DNA of 64,000 nt from Hyphomonas sp. L-53-1-40. Its GTDB lineage: Bacteria > Pseudomonadota > Alphaproteobacteria > Caulobacterales > Hyphomonadaceae. The notes beneath the pieces were generated by a model. The model did not search any database. It had not been told where the DNA came from and worked only from the letters and a program-made list of their open reading frames with translations. The DNA lies in contig NZ_AWFI01000020.1 in NCBI RefSeq assembly GCF_000682775.1, forward strand, positions 47,652 through 111,651. Direction: 5' to 3'. Below, piece after piece: positions 37,480 to 47,029 of the stretch; the stretch's first letter is position 1; each line of letters starts with the position of its first letter. Made by a program: the position numbers and the translations under genes.

Positions 37480-38285
37480 TCCTGCCGACGGTATTTGCGG
37501 CTCTGGCCTCTGATCATGGCCCGGCCAAGCGGCTCGGGAATTATGCGGGTTAATGTAGCCAGGCCTTTATTGATGAGACCAGGAACCACGACCGGCTGGC
37601 CGCGATTGACGGCATCTATGCCAGCTTTGACCACGGGGGCCGCCTCCATCCACATGCGCTTGCTCATCTTGTTCATTTGCTCGCGGGTGCCTGTGACATC
37701 GTGGAACTCGCTATAGGTGAAGCCCGGGCAGAGGGCCGTACAATGGATGTCTGCGCCTTCAAACGCGTCACACTCAGAGTTCAGGCTCTCGGAGAATTTG
37801 ATCATGCCAGCCTTTACACTGGCATATAGCGTGTGCCCGGTGCTGCCTGCGGCATAGCCCGCCAAGGATGCCACATTGATGATCCGGCCATAGCCGCGAT
37901 CCGCCATACCCGGCAGCACTTTGTGCGCAAGCTCGATCGGCGCGGTGTAAAGCACGCGAATGAACTCTGCCTGTGACTTCCAACTCGTATTGAAGAAGGT
38001 GCCCGGCAGGCCGTAACCGGCATTGTTGATCAGAGCATCGACGTGGCGGCCCTGTTCGGACAGGGCCGAGATGATCTTGTCGGCGGAATTTGCGCGGGCG
38101 AGATCTTGCACGATGCAAATTGCGTGAACGCCATATGTCTCTTCCAGCGCTGCGGCCAGGTTCGTCAGGCGATCTTCACGGCGCGCGGTGAGCGCAACGT
38201 CCCAGCCCAATGCGGCATACTGGCGGGCAAACTCAGCCCCAATGCCCGCTGAGGCGCCTGTAATAAGGCAAAGTCGCCGGTCCAT
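37476..38285 (-). CDS. Short-chain dehydrogenase/reductase
   Basis: A 269-residue NAD(P)-dependent oxidoreductase of the classical SDR type. It has the nucleotide loop TGASAGIGAEFA, the NNAG motif in LINNAGYGLPG, catalytic Ser in VASLAGYAAGS and the Tyr-Lys pair in YASVKAG. The arginine after TARREDRL points to NADP(H). The start is the ATG six bases after GGAG; in-frame codons further upstream are unlikely. The C-terminus, LGRAMIRGQSRKYRRQD, is basic. Relatives of this DltE-like subgroup act on varied alcohols and ketones. It stands between a convergent and a co-directional gene, with no operon partner evident. Confidence 0.9.
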   Translation of the reverse strand: MDRRLCLITGASAGIGAEFARQYAALGWDVALTARREDRLTNLAAALEETYGVHAICIVQDLARANSADKIISALSEQGRHVDALINNAGYGLPGTFFNTSWKSQAEFIRVLYTAPIELAHKVLPGMADRGYGRIINVASLAGYAAGSTGHTLYASVKAGMIKFSESLNSECDAFEGADIHCTALCPGFTYSEFHDVTGTREQMNKMSKRMWMEAAPVVKAGIDAVNRGQPVVVPGLINKGLATLTRIIPEPLGRAMIRGQSRKYRRQD

Positions 38286-38351
38286 GGCCATCTCCGTCCG
38301 AATTGCTGATGTCGACGAGACTACCGAGGCAGGCCTACCATGCAAGGCACA

Positions 38352-39299
38352 CTAGACACGCCGCACAAGAAAGCCTGCGCGCGGGAAATGGACATGTACA
38401 GTTTCTGCTTCCGGTGATGTGCGTTGCAGGATGACGCGCTGGGAGTCCGCGTGAACCAATTCGCCCTGGACCCAGACTTGTCCATAATCGTCGGGCGCGA
38501 CCGCTACGTTCTCTCCTGGTGCGAACTGTTGCGATTCGTTGCGCGTGGTCGCAGCGACGAGGCGTGGCGCTGCATTCTTGCCGATTTCGAGGGCTTGCGC
38601 GGAGGAGATCGTTTCAGGAGTCTGGCCTTCAAACTCTTTCAGGCGTTCAAACCACGCTTTTGTGAGATCGGCGGTTTCGAAACATTTCTCAACGAACTCC
38701 GGCAAATTCTGGTGCATGAACCAGACATTCATGTAGGCGTGAATGTCCACAAGCCCCGGTTTCATACCGACGAGATAGATGCCGGACCCAGCGCCCTTGC
38801 CGCCCTGCAGGCGCTCTTCCAGCAGCATGAGTCGGGCCCGCCATTGGTCGCGCATCATGGGGGCAACAGCTTTCATTGCATTGGTATCGAAGGGACGACC
38901 CGACAAGGCTTCGCGGTCCTTCCGGAACGCATCCGGTACGCTGTCGCCTCGCTCACCAAAGATGACCGCGACCGAGCTTTGGAACCAGCGCCCATCGGTC
39001 CAGCCGGCGACCATTTGGGCGAGGCCCTCATGACCGGGCAATTTGAGTGCCGGCATGGGGAAGCGGGCTTCGAGTTCACGCAGGATGATGGCGGTATCGC
39101 AAAAAATGTCAGCGCCGATCTGAAGGACGGGTGTCCGGCGATAGCCCCCCGTCAGCGGCATCAGGTCTGGCCGAGGCATGATGACTGGAATTTCGACCCG
39201 GCTATAGGCGAGATTCTTCAGGCGCAGCGCGAGGCGGATTTTCTCTGCATAGGGTGACGTGGGATATTCATGCAGGATAATACTGCGCGCATCTGCCAT
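38352..39299 (-). CDS. Glutathione S-transferase family protein with extra C-terminal domain
   Basis: A 315-residue GST-like protein. Residues 5-85 are the thioredoxin-like domain: LHEYPTSPYAEKIRLALRLK with a Ser-Pro-Tyr active-site loop and the glutathione-contact DTAIILRELE. Residues 95-225 form the helical domain. About 85 further residues (from SAQALEIGKNAAPRL) are not part of a standard GST and look beta-rich, including ENVAVAPDDYGQVWVQGELV. The start MADARS has GGGAG ten bases upstream. The substrate is unknown. It is divergent from the Ada-like gene. Confidence 0.87.
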   Translation of the reverse strand: MADARSIILHEYPTSPYAEKIRLALRLKNLAYSRVEIPVIMPRPDLMPLTGGYRRTPVLQIGADIFCDTAIILRELEARFPMPALKLPGHEGLAQMVAGWTDGRWFQSSVAVIFGERGDSVPDAFRKDREALSGRPFDTNAMKAVAPMMRDQWRARLMLLEERLQGGKGAGSGIYLVGMKPGLVDIHAYMNVWFMHQNLPEFVEKCFETADLTKAWFERLKEFEGQTPETISSAQALEIGKNAAPRLVAATTRNESQQFAPGENVAVAPDDYGQVWVQGELVHADSQRVILQRTSPEAETVHVHFPRAGFLVRRV

Positions 39300-39432
39300 T
39301 CTATTTCTCCCAGCCGTCTTTTTATTGGTCCCTATTCTTGCCGGGCTTTTCAGGCGCTGGAAAGCCTCAATTGGTCTGACAAGCCGCAAGAAACGGGTGG
39401 CGACAGGCTCCGCGGCGCGGCATTATTCTTAC

Positions 39433-40317
39433 ATGATCAATCTAGCTTCGCCCCTTGATGAACGCGCTGTCGCCTATGAGCGCATGGCCAATGCCCTGTC
39501 TTATCTGGGGGACACCTGGCAGGAGTGGCCGGACCTTTCGACTGCGGCAAGGGCCGTGGGCCTGTCGCCGAGTCATTTTCAGCGAGAATTTACCCGCTGG
39601 GCAGGGATCAGCCCAAAACAGTACCAGTCAGCACTGGCCCATTCTGCGACAGGTGATCTGTTGAGAGAGGGGGCAAGTGTTCTGGACGCGACCCTGGAGG
39701 CAGGCTTGTCCGGGCCGGGACGCTTGCATGATTTGTTCGTCGCGCATGAAGGCCTCTCTCCCGGTGAAGCCAAGGCAGGTGGCAAGGGGGCGGATCTGGT
39801 GCTTGGCCGGGCACCGACTCCATTCGGGGAAGGGGCTTGGCTCATGTCATCGCGCGGCTTGGTGGCGCTAGGCTTTGTTGACGAGAACGCCCCGGAACGC
39901 ACCGGTTTTGAACACCAGGGACGCAATGAAGAGCAGGCCTTTGCCGATCTTGCGGCGCGGTATCCGGATGCCAGCATTCGCCGGGATGACCACGAGGCCG
40001 AGACTCTGGCGCGCCGGGTGTTTGAATCCGGTGAGCCGCTCCCGGTTGCGCTTTATGGTACGCCGTTTCGCCGCCAGATCTGGCGGGCCTTGCTGGAAAT
40101 TCCTGTCGGTTCGGTGTCGACTTATGGGGCCTTGGCGAAGGCCAGCGGCAATCCGAAGGCGGCCCGCGCTGTCGGTGCTGCAGTTGGCGCAAATCCGATT
40201 AGCTGGTTCATTCCCTGTCACCGTGCCCTTGCAGCGGACGGCCGGCTCCATAATTATCATTGGGGTGTGGCGCGCAAGCGTGCCATGCTGACCCTTGAAC
40301 GCGCCTGCGCAGCCTGA
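39433..40317 (+). CDS. Ada-like protein: AraC helix-turn-helix plus O6-methylguanine-DNA methyltransferase
   Basis: A 294-residue two-domain repair protein. Residues 20-110 form an AraC-type DNA-binding domain (LSTAARAVGLSPSHFQREFTRWAGISPKQY), and residues 210-290 the alkyltransferase domain with acceptor cysteine in WFIPCHRAL and VSTYGALAKASGNPKAARAVG. The N-terminal zinc domain of full Ada, which repairs methylphosphotriesters and switches Ada into an activator, is missing. The start MINLASPL has no clear ribosome binding site, and the frame is open further upstream, so the N-terminus is uncertain. Confidence 0.9.
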   Translation: MINLASPLDERAVAYERMANALSYLGDTWQEWPDLSTAARAVGLSPSHFQREFTRWAGISPKQYQSALAHSATGDLLREGASVLDATLEAGLSGPGRLHDLFVAHEGLSPGEAKAGGKGADLVLGRAPTPFGEGAWLMSSRGLVALGFVDENAPERTGFEHQGRNEEQAFADLAARYPDASIRRDDHEAETLARRVFESGEPLPVALYGTPFRRQIWRALLEIPVGSVSTYGALAKASGNPKAARAVGAAVGANPISWFIPCHRALAADGRLHNYHWGVARKRAMLTLERACAA

Positions 40318-40370
40318 ACCAGGCGGTGGGCAGTCGGCCCCCGCCGCCCAAGCTGGATTCCGCACCGCCC

Positions 40371-40829
40371 ATGATACTTTTCCTGATCATACTCGCTGGT
40401 CTTGTCGCCTGGGGGGCTCACCTTGCCTGGCGCTGGAAGCAGACGCGGGACTTCGCGCCGGAAGTTCTGGCGGTGCGCAAGGCAGCCGGAGAAGTGCCGG
40501 AAGATGTCAGCGATGCCGAGTTCACGGATCTCTATCTGCGCAGTGAGGGTCCGCGCGCCGCGACCTATTTCTTCGTCTGCGCTGCGATCGTTTTTGTTCT
40601 GCTGGCGCCTTTCGTGGCGGGCTTCAATCAGGTCTGGCGAATGATCTGGCGGCTGAGCGGCCAGTCACCTGTTTTCGAAACAGGAACACTGATTCATACA
40701 TTTTCGGTTTTCATCGCCTTCATGCTGGCATCGATCGGCCTGCTGGCCATCGCTATGCGGCGGTACTACGCGCTGATGCCGCCTAGTTTCAAACATGTCA
40801 TTCGGGACCTTAATGGAGGCCAGTCATGA
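40371..40829 (+). CDS. Uncharacterised three-helix membrane protein
   Basis: A 152-residue membrane protein that I do not recognise. Hydrophobic helices are MILFLIILAGLVAWGAHLAW, AATYFFVCAAIVFVLLAPFV and FSVFIAFMLASIGLLAIAM. Between the first two is a soluble loop with FAPEVLAVRKAAGEVPEDVSDAEF. I start at the ATG of MILFLI; a GTG 15 codons earlier is also in frame. The stop overlaps the glyoxalase start (ATGA), so translation of the two is coupled. The Ada-like gene ends about 50 bases upstream on the same strand. Confidence 0.78.
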   Translation: MILFLIILAGLVAWGAHLAWRWKQTRDFAPEVLAVRKAAGEVPEDVSDAEFTDLYLRSEGPRAATYFFVCAAIVFVLLAPFVAGFNQVWRMIWRLSGQSPVFETGTLIHTFSVFIAFMLASIGLLAIAMRRYYALMPPSFKHVIRDLNGGQS

Positions 40830-41299
40830 GCATTCAGTATCTGCACACAATGGTGCGCGTCAGTGACATTGACGCGTCGCTGAAATTTTTCTGCGATGGC
40901 CTGGGCCTGAAAGAGGTCAGCCGGATGGACAGCGAAGCGGGGCGGTTCACGCTCGTTTTTCTGGCCACGCCGGAAGATGTCGAGCGTATGGGCGGCATGC
41001 CGGATGGCGTCAGCCCGACCCAGACCGACATTCCGATGGTGGAGCTCACCTATAATTGGGACCCCGAAGAATATGCAGGTGGCCGCAATTTCGGCCATCT
41101 GGCGTATATGGTCGACGACATTTACGGCGCGGTGGAGCGGCTGCAGGGAATTGGCGTGACCATCAACCGGCCGCCGCGCGATGGGCGTATGGCATTTATT
41201 CGTTCGCCAGACGGCATCTCGGTCGAATTGCTGCAAAAGGGTGAGCCGCTGTCACCGAAAGAGCCGTGGGCGAGCGCAGAGAATATCGGCGCCTGGTAG
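40826..41299 (+). CDS. gloA: Lactoylglutathione lyase (glyoxalase I) family protein
   Basis: A 157-residue vicinal-oxygen-chelate enzyme that probably converts the methylglyoxal-glutathione adduct to S-lactoylglutathione. The two beta-alpha-beta-beta-beta halves carry the four metal ligands His7 (YLHTMVRV), Glu73 (MVELTYN), His91 (NFGHLAY) and Glu134 (ISVELLQ), the His/Glu/His/Glu set of bacterial glyoxalase I. The tail PLSPKEPWASAENIGAW is slightly longer than usual. It is coupled to the upstream membrane protein gene, and a bidirectional terminator follows after about 95 bases. Confidence 0.93.
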   Translation: MSIQYLHTMVRVSDIDASLKFFCDGLGLKEVSRMDSEAGRFTLVFLATPEDVERMGGMPDGVSPTQTDIPMVELTYNWDPEEYAGGRNFGHLAYMVDDIYGAVERLQGIGVTINRPPRDGRMAFIRSPDGISVELLQKGEPLSPKEPWASAENIGAW

Positions 41300-41394
41300 G
41301 CCCCGTCCCGAAGCGCTGGTCCATAAACCAGCCCATAAACTGTCCATAAAGTGCCCGCATATATGGGCTTTGTGTCCAAATACACCCGGACAGA

Positions 41395-41430
41395 AAAAGC
41401 CCCGCCTGGTCTAAACCGGGCGGGGCTTTT
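41395..41430. terminator. Bidirectional terminator between gloA and the symporter gene
   Basis: An 11-base-pair GC stem (GCCCCGCCTGG with CCGGGCGGGGC, one G-U pair, six-base loop) is flanked by AAAA on the left and TTTT on the right, so it can terminate transcripts from either side. It lies 21 bases from the stop of the convergent symporter gene. Confidence 0.93.
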
Positions 41431-41450
41431 CATTTCGGTGGGGTCAGCGC

Positions 41451-43175
41451 CTATTCCTTTTCAGGATGGCGCTCCTCCTCTCGGTAGTCATGCACAGGAT
41501 GACCCTTGTCCGGATCGCCATTCGATTTGTGCATGGCGGCGACGACGCCTGACAGGGCAAGGATGGCGATCAGGTTCGGGAACGCCATTGAGGCATTTGC
41601 GATGTCCCCCAGCAGCCAGAGCCAGTCAGCCGCGGCAACCGAGCCGAGGAATACGACCACGACCCAGATATAGCGGAACGGGTGTGTCGCCCATTCGCCG
41701 ATCAGATACGTCACGGCCTGTTCGCCATAGTAGGACCAGCCAATGATGGTGGTGAAGGCGAAGAAGAACAGTGCAACTGGCACGATCCACGGGCCCACCA
41801 CCGGAATGGCGGCGGCATAGGCGCGCGTGGTGACGGCAGCCGAGTTCGCATCTGTTTCCCAGGCGTGGTCCACATCCATCAGAACTTCCGGATTACCGGA
41901 CGAGTCGAGCGCTTGCTGAGTGACTTCGACCTGACCAGATGCCTGGCAGGCCAGTAGGTAGGACTGGGCTGTCGGTCCCACAGTAGCGATCTTCGCTTTG
42001 CGGCCATCTTCATAAGCAGAAGGGAACAGGTCCGCCACACCGTATTTGGCGCCGTCAGCCGCGTCCGGATTCGCCGGCATTTCAATGCCTGCATCAAAAC
42101 AGGCATTGGCCGCCATCAGGGCAGGGCTTTTCTTGAAGTCTCCCTGAACTGTCAGGATGACCAGCGCAGTCATGGTGCAGATGATGATCGTGTCGATGAA
42201 CACGCCGATCATGGCGATTTCGCCCTGCATGACCGGGTTTTTGGTCTGGGCAGCAGCATGGGCAATCGGGGCGGAACCCTGACCGGCTTCGTTCGAGAAC
42301 AGGCCCCGGGCGATACCGTAACGAACCGCCTGCATGACGCCGTAACCAGCCGCGCCGCCGGCAGCTTCTTTCCAGCCAAACGCTGTGCCGATGATCTGCA
42401 TGAAGGCACCCGGCACCTTGTCCGCATTGATCACGAGCACAATGAAGGCGACCAGCACATAGAGGCCAGCCATGACCGGCACGACCTTGCCGGCGAATGA
42501 GCCAATGGATTTGATGCCGCCGATAATGACCGCGAAGACCAGGACAGACAGGATAATGCCCACGCTCCAGTTCGGAATGCTGACGCCCATATGGGAGCCG
42601 GTTTCCAGCGCAGCTTCGGTGATGGAATTGGCCTGGATCATCGAGCCGGTTGCCATGGCGGAGAACAGCGTGCCGAGACAGAAAATGACGGCGAGCCACC
42701 CCCAGCCTTTGCCCAGGCCGTTCTTGATATAATACATCGGACCGCCATTGATGCGGCCATATTCGTCGGTCTCACGATACTTGATGGCAAGCGAGCTTTC
42801 CGAGAAGGCCAGCGCCATGCCGAACAGGGCAACCACCCACATCCAGAAAATCGCGCCGGGACCGCCCAATGTGATGGCCGTGGCCACACCGGCGAGGTTC
42901 CCCGTGCCGACCTGACCGGACAGGGCTGTGGAGAGCGCCTGCCAGGGTGTGATGGCGCCGTCTTCGCCTTGTGCCTTGCGGCCTCGCCAGACTTCGACCA
43001 CCGCCGGCACGAACCGGCGCACCGGGCGCGCGCCCAAGCGAACCATCATGAACAGGCCGGTGCCCAGGAGGACAACGGCAAGCGGGCCGATCTGGCCCGG
43101 AATGACGACGGCATCTCCCCAAGTTCCTCCCCAGATAAATCCTGAGACGTTCTCGATAAGCTTAATGATATCCAT
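41451..43175 (-). CDS. Sodium:alanine symporter (AGCS family)
   Basis: A 574-residue Na+-coupled amino acid importer of the AGCS family. About eleven hydrophobic helices are visible. Family motifs include SGQVGTGNLAGVATAITLGGPGAIFWMW, FSESSLAIKYRE, GGPMYYIKNGLGKGW and GLFSNEAGQGSAPIAHAAAQT. Between helices near residues 375-440 it carries an extended polar loop (with AQSYLLACQASGQVEVTQQ) that is longer than in enteric homologues. The likely substrates are alanine or glycine. I checked the leader for a glycine riboswitch and did not find its core. Confidence 0.93.
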   Translation of the reverse strand: MDIIKLIENVSGFIWGGTWGDAVVIPGQIGPLAVVLLGTGLFMMVRLGARPVRRFVPAVVEVWRGRKAQGEDGAITPWQALSTALSGQVGTGNLAGVATAITLGGPGAIFWMWVVALFGMALAFSESSLAIKYRETDEYGRINGGPMYYIKNGLGKGWGWLAVIFCLGTLFSAMATGSMIQANSITEAALETGSHMGVSIPNWSVGIILSVLVFAVIIGGIKSIGSFAGKVVPVMAGLYVLVAFIVLVINADKVPGAFMQIIGTAFGWKEAAGGAAGYGVMQAVRYGIARGLFSNEAGQGSAPIAHAAAQTKNPVMQGEIAMIGVFIDTIIICTMTALVILTVQGDFKKSPALMAANACFDAGIEMPANPDAADGAKYGVADLFPSAYEDGRKAKIATVGPTAQSYLLACQASGQVEVTQQALDSSGNPEVLMDVDHAWETDANSAAVTTRAYAAAIPVVGPWIVPVALFFFAFTTIIGWSYYGEQAVTYLIGEWATHPFRYIWVVVVFLGSVAAADWLWLLGDIANASMAFPNLIAILALSGVVAAMHKSNGDPDKGHPVHDYREEERHPEKE

Positions 43176-43331
43176 GGGCCTCCCCGGCTCCTTTGATTGC
43201 GTGGGCGCACCCTAGCTAGCTTTCCGGCGCTGTGAAGCTTTTGTCGCAGGTTCGGCACGCCTTTGCCGCGGCTGCAGGCGAGGCGCACAAGGTTCTGGCA
43301 GCGACAGTCATTTTCAGGCATAAGCCCGCGC

Positions 43332-44708
43332 ATGACCACACCAGAGGCGAAACCGAACACCAAGGGTCTCTTCATCAAGACCTATGGGTGCCAGATGAAT
43401 GTCTATGACTCCGAGCGCATGCGGGACGTATTGCGTCCGCTCGGCTATGCGCCGGTTGATACGCCGGAAGCGGCAGACCTCGTTGTGCTGAACACGTGCC
43501 ATATTCGTGAAAAGGCCACCGAAAAAGTCTATTCCGAACTCGGCCAGTTGAAGCGCATGAAGCGCAAGACCGGTCGCAACATGACAATCGCCGTGGCTGG
43601 CTGTGTTGCGCAGGCCGAAGGCGAAGAGATCATGCGCCGCCAGCCGCTGGTCGACCTCGTGCTGGGACCGCAGGCCTATCACAAGCTGCCGGAGATGATT
43701 GCCCGCGCCAGCCGCGCTGTGGGTGACCGGCTGGAAACCGAATTCGACACGCTCGAAAAGTTCGACGCGCTGCCCAAAGTCCGTGAGGCGGATGGCCCGA
43801 CCGCCTTCCTCTCGGTGCAGGAAGGTTGCGACAAGTTCTGCACTTTCTGTGTCGTGCCCTATACGCGTGGCGCTGAGCTTTCCCGCTCTGTGGACGACAT
43901 CGTGATGGAGGCGCGCAATCTGGCCGCGCAGGGCGTGCGGGAGATCACTTTGCTGGGCCAGAATGTGAACGCATTCCATGGTGCTGCGCCGGCCGTTGAA
44001 GGGGGAGACGACTGGACGCTGGGCCAGCTTTGTCGCCACATTGCGAAGATCGGCGGCATTGAACGTATCCGCTATACGACGAGCCATCCGCGCGACATGG
44101 AAGACGATCTGATCGCGGCACATGGCGACACGCCACAGATGCAACCCTTCCTGCATTTGCCCGTTCAGTCGGGGTCTGACCGTATCCTGAAGGCCATGAA
44201 CCGTAGCCACACGGCAGACGCGTATAGGGAGATCATTCGCAAAGTGCGCGCGGCCCAGCCAGATATCGCCATAGCTTCAGATTTCATTGTCGGCTTTCCG
44301 GGAGAGAGCGACGAGGACTTCGAAGCGACCATGCAACTCGTGCGCGATGTGAATTATGCGGTGGCCTATTCATTCAAATATTCGCAGCGACCAGGCACGC
44401 CGGCGGCAGAGATGTTCGGTCAGGTGCCGGAAGACGTGAAGGATGTGCGCCTGCAAGCCTTGCAGAAACTGCTCCGTGACCAGCAGACCGAGTTCAACGA
44501 GTCCAAGATCGGCCAGACCGTGCCCGTGCTTGTCACAGGGCGTGGACGCCTTGAAGGGCAGGCGCATGGGCGGTCTCCGTGGATGCAATCCGTTCACTTC
44601 CAGGGACCGGAAGAACTGACGGGTCAGATTGTCGATGTGAAAGTGAATGGCGCAACGATGAGTTCGCTCACCGGCGATCTTGTGCGCCAACATGAGGTGG
44701 CGCTTTGA
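43332..44708 (+). CDS. miaB: tRNA-2-methylthio-N6-dimethylallyladenosine synthase MiaB
   Basis: MiaB is a radical-SAM enzyme that adds a methylthio group to i6A37 of tRNAs. The 458-residue protein has the N-terminal cluster cysteines Cys20 (TYGCQMN), Cys56 (NTCHIRE) and Cys91 (AGCVAQAEG), the radical-SAM triad Cys166, Cys170 and Cys173 in [14 protein letters not shown], and a C-terminal TRAM domain. I start at MTTPEAKPN; the longer reading frame upstream lacks similarity. Its TGA overlaps the TTG start of phoH. miaB-phoH-ybeY-corC-lnt is a well-conserved gene order. Confidence 0.97.
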   Translation: MTTPEAKPNTKGLFIKTYGCQMNVYDSERMRDVLRPLGYAPVDTPEAADLVVLNTCHIREKATEKVYSELGQLKRMKRKTGRNMTIAVAGCVAQAEGEEIMRRQPLVDLVLGPQAYHKLPEMIARASRAVGDRLETEFDTLEKFDALPKVREADGPTAFLSVQEGCDKFCTFCVVPYTRGAELSRSVDDIVMEARNLAAQGVREITLLGQNVNAFHGAAPAVEGGDDWTLGQLCRHIAKIGGIERIRYTTSHPRDMEDDLIAAHGDTPQMQPFLHLPVQSGSDRILKAMNRSHTADAYREIIRKVRAAQPDIAIASDFIVGFPGESDEDFEATMQLVRDVNYAVAYSFKYSQRPGTPAAEMFGQVPEDVKDVRLQALQKLLRDQQTEFNESKIGQTVPVLVTGRGRLEGQAHGRSPWMQSVHFQGPEELTGQIVDVKVNGATMSSLTGDLVRQHEVAL

Positions 44709-45688
44709 GCGTGAAACGTCGTCCGTCCGCTTCGCCTGAAGCTCCTGTCAGCCGTATCTTCGAAGTCCGCAATGCGGAATGGCTGCGGGACATCTGTGGC
44801 CCGCATCACCGCCACCTCCAGCTTTTGGAGACACGCCTGGCCGATTATGGCCTGAAGGCCGAAAGTCAGGGCGGGGGCATCCTGCTTGTCGGCAAGGCCG
44901 AGGGCGTGTCGATTGCCGAGGCGGTGCTTGCAGAACTCGAGCGTCGATTGCGCACGGGCGCGGAAATTTCCGATATGGATGTCGATGGCGCTGTGGAAGC
45001 CGCGCAGACGCCGTCGCAGACCTTTGGAACCTTCCGCTCGCTGAAGAAGCCGATCACCCCACAAACGCGCGGCCAGTCCCGCTATATCGACCTGTTGGCC
45101 AATCCTGACAATGCGATGATCTTCGGGGTCGGTCCGGCCGGAACGGGCAAGACCTTTCTCGCGGTCGCGGCGGGGGTGTCCGAACTTCTTTCCGGCACGC
45201 GCCAGCGCCTGATCGTGACACGGCCCGCTGTCGAGGCTGGTGAGAAGCTCGGCTTCCTGCCGGGGACGCTGGAAGAAAAAGTTGATCCCTACATGCTGCC
45301 GATCTGGGACTCGCTGCGCGAGTTGATGGGACAGGAACAGATGGAGCGCCGCATGGCGCGCGGCGAGATTGAAGTTGCGCCGCTCGCCTTCATGCGTGGA
45401 CGTACGCTGAAGAATGCCTTCGTCATCGTGGATGAAGCGCAGAACACAACCGTGCCGCAGATGAAGATGGTGCTGACGCGGCTGGGCCGTGACAGCCGCA
45501 TGGTGATTACGGGCGATCCGGGCCAGGTGGATTTGCCGGGCAGCCAGCCATCGGGCCTCAAGCACGCCTTGCAAATCCTGTCGGATGTCGAAGGTGTCAA
45601 TGTCCACACGCTTACCGCGGCGGATGTTGTCCGTCACGGGCTGGTCAGCCGCATCATTGATGCCTACGCCGCCCACGGAGAGGGTTGA
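44705..45688 (+). CDS. PhoH family ATPase
   Basis: A 327-residue PhoH/YbeZ protein, an ATPase linked to RNA metabolism and, through YbeY, to ribosome maturation. Walker A is [10 protein letters not shown] at 141-150; Walker B lies in [17 protein letters not shown], and [10 protein letters not shown] follows. The start is a TTG that overlaps the miaB stop (TTGA), with GAGG seven bases before it; a GTG two codons later is less well placed. The stop overlaps the next start in the same way. Both arrangements show that the block is translated as a coupled unit. Confidence 0.94.
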   Translation: MSVKRRPSASPEAPVSRIFEVRNAEWLRDICGPHHRHLQLLETRLADYGLKAESQGGGILLVGKAEGVSIAEAVLAELERRLRTGAEISDMDVDGAVEAAQTPSQTFGTFRSLKKPITPQTRGQSRYIDLLANPDNAMIFGVGPAGTGKTFLAVAAGVSELLSGTRQRLIVTRPAVEAGEKLGFLPGTLEEKVDPYMLPIWDSLRELMGQEQMERRMARGEIEVAPLAFMRGRTLKNAFVIVDEAQNTTVPQMKMVLTRLGRDSRMVITGDPGQVDLPGSQPSGLKHALQILSDVEGVNVHTLTAADVVRHGLVSRIIDAYAAHGEG

Positions 45689-46149
45689 TCGCCGCGCGCA
45701 TGATCGAACTTGATCTTATCATCGAAGAGGATCGCTGGTCGGCAATTCCTGATCTGGAAGCTGTGTGCCAGACGGCGTTCAAGGCTGGCGCGACTGTTGA
45801 GCCAGCGAAGGGTGTCGTGTCCCTGCTATTGGCTGATAATGACGCGCTACAGGCGCTGAACCTGCAGTTTCGGGCCAAGGACAAGCCGACGGATGTGCTC
45901 TCATTCCCGGCCGATCCGATGGACCGGCCCCTGCTGGGCGATATTGCGGTGGCCTTTGGCGTCGCCGAGGCTGATGCCAGAGCGCAAGGCAAGTCGCTTG
46001 CCGATCACCTGACCCATCTTCTAATTCATGGTTATCTCCACTTGTTGGGGCACGACCATGAAATCACCCATGATGCCGAGACGATGGAGGGCCTCGAAAT
46101 AAAGGCGCTTGCATCGCTGGGCATTGATAATCCATATTTGATGAACTGA
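45685..46149 (+). CDS. ybeY: Endoribonuclease/rRNA maturation factor YbeY
   Basis: YbeY takes part in 16S rRNA 3' end processing and ribosome quality control. The zinc site is [12 protein letters not shown], with three His ligands, and the upstream [16 protein letters not shown] is the other family motif. The start may be the TTG that overlaps the phoH stop (GGAG four bases upstream) or the ATG five codons later, [11 protein letters not shown], which fits the usual N-terminus better. The protein has 149-154 residues depending on start. Coupling to phoH matches their known functional link. Confidence 0.95.
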   Translation: MIAARMIELDLIIEEDRWSAIPDLEAVCQTAFKAGATVEPAKGVVSLLLADNDALQALNLQFRAKDKPTDVLSFPADPMDRPLLGDIAVAFGVAEADARAQGKSLADHLTHLLIHGYLHLLGHDHEITHDAETMEGLEIKALASLGIDNPYLMN

Positions 46150-46162
46150 ATCACCTGAGGCC

Positions 46163-47026
46163 ATGAGCGACCCTGACCCTTCTGACGCGCCGCCAAGCGG
46201 CCGATTACGTAGCTTTTTCGGTTTCCGCCGGAAGCCAGCTCCTGTGGAACCGGTGTCCGCCGCCACCAATGGGGAAACGCCCCCGCACAATCCGCACGAG
46301 ATGCGCCTGCGCCTTGCCGAATTCCAGGATTTGCGTGTGGAAGACGTCATGGTCCCGCGCGCCGAGATCAAGGCCGTAGAGGTCGGGATCGAGTTTCCGG
46401 AGCTTCTGAAATATTTCGCCGAGGTCACGCATTCACGACTGCCGGTGTTCAGGGAGTCGCTCGATGATCCGATCGGCTTTGTGCACATGAAGGATGTGGT
46501 TAGCGAACTGGCAAAGGGGGGAGAGCCAGCCAAGCGGCCGCTCGAACGGCTGCATCGTGAAGTGCTCTATGTGCCGCCATCCATGAAGTTGACCGATTTG
46601 CTTGTGAAAATGCAGTCGACCCGTATTCATCTGGCGTTGGTCGTGGACGAGTATGGCGGTACGGATGGGTTGGTCAGCCTGGAAGACCTTGTCGAAGAAA
46701 TCGTCGGTGACATCGAAGACGAACACGATGATGAAGAAGCCATGTTCGTGCGCCGAAGCCAGAGAATCTGGGAGGCGGACGCCCGCACGGAGATTGACGA
46801 TTTTGCAGACGAAACGGGCATTGACCTCGCACTTGAGGACAACGACACGGATTTCGACACGCTTGGCGGGGTTGCCTTCGCGCTGGCCGGAAAAGTCCCT
46901 GTGCGCGGAGAAGTGCTGGAGCACCCGACCGGTGTCGAGATCGAAATCATGGAAGCCGACGCCCGGCGCATTCGCCGCGTTCGCCTTCGCACCCCGGAAA
47001 TGCCTGCCCCTGCACATCAGGAGTAA
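46163..47026 (+). CDS. corC: CBS-domain protein of the CorC/hemolysin C family
   Basis: A 287-residue cytoplasmic protein with paired CBS domains at about residues 65-190 (VEDVMVPRAEIKAVE, VVDEYGGTDGLVSLEDLVEEIVGDIEDEHD) and the C-terminal transporter-associated domain (about 205-280, DTLGGVAFALAGKVP). There are no membrane helices. Homologues affect magnesium or cobalt efflux or bind adenosyl compounds, and the alphaproteobacterial gene is typically placed between ybeY and lnt, as here. The precise role is uncertain. The lnt ATG lies three bases after the stop. Confidence 0.92.
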   Translation: MSDPDPSDAPPSGRLRSFFGFRRKPAPVEPVSAATNGETPPHNPHEMRLRLAEFQDLRVEDVMVPRAEIKAVEVGIEFPELLKYFAEVTHSRLPVFRESLDDPIGFVHMKDVVSELAKGGEPAKRPLERLHREVLYVPPSMKLTDLLVKMQSTRIHLALVVDEYGGTDGLVSLEDLVEEIVGDIEDEHDDEEAMFVRRSQRIWEADARTEIDDFADETGIDLALEDNDTDFDTLGGVAFALAGKVPVRGEVLEHPTGVEIEIMEADARRIRRVRLRTPEMPAPAHQE

Positions 47027-47029
47027 GTC

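Noticed and set aside
43176..43331. Glycine riboswitch before the Na+/alanine symporter gene
   Set aside because: Such riboswitches often precede this family, but the conserved core could not be found in the leader.
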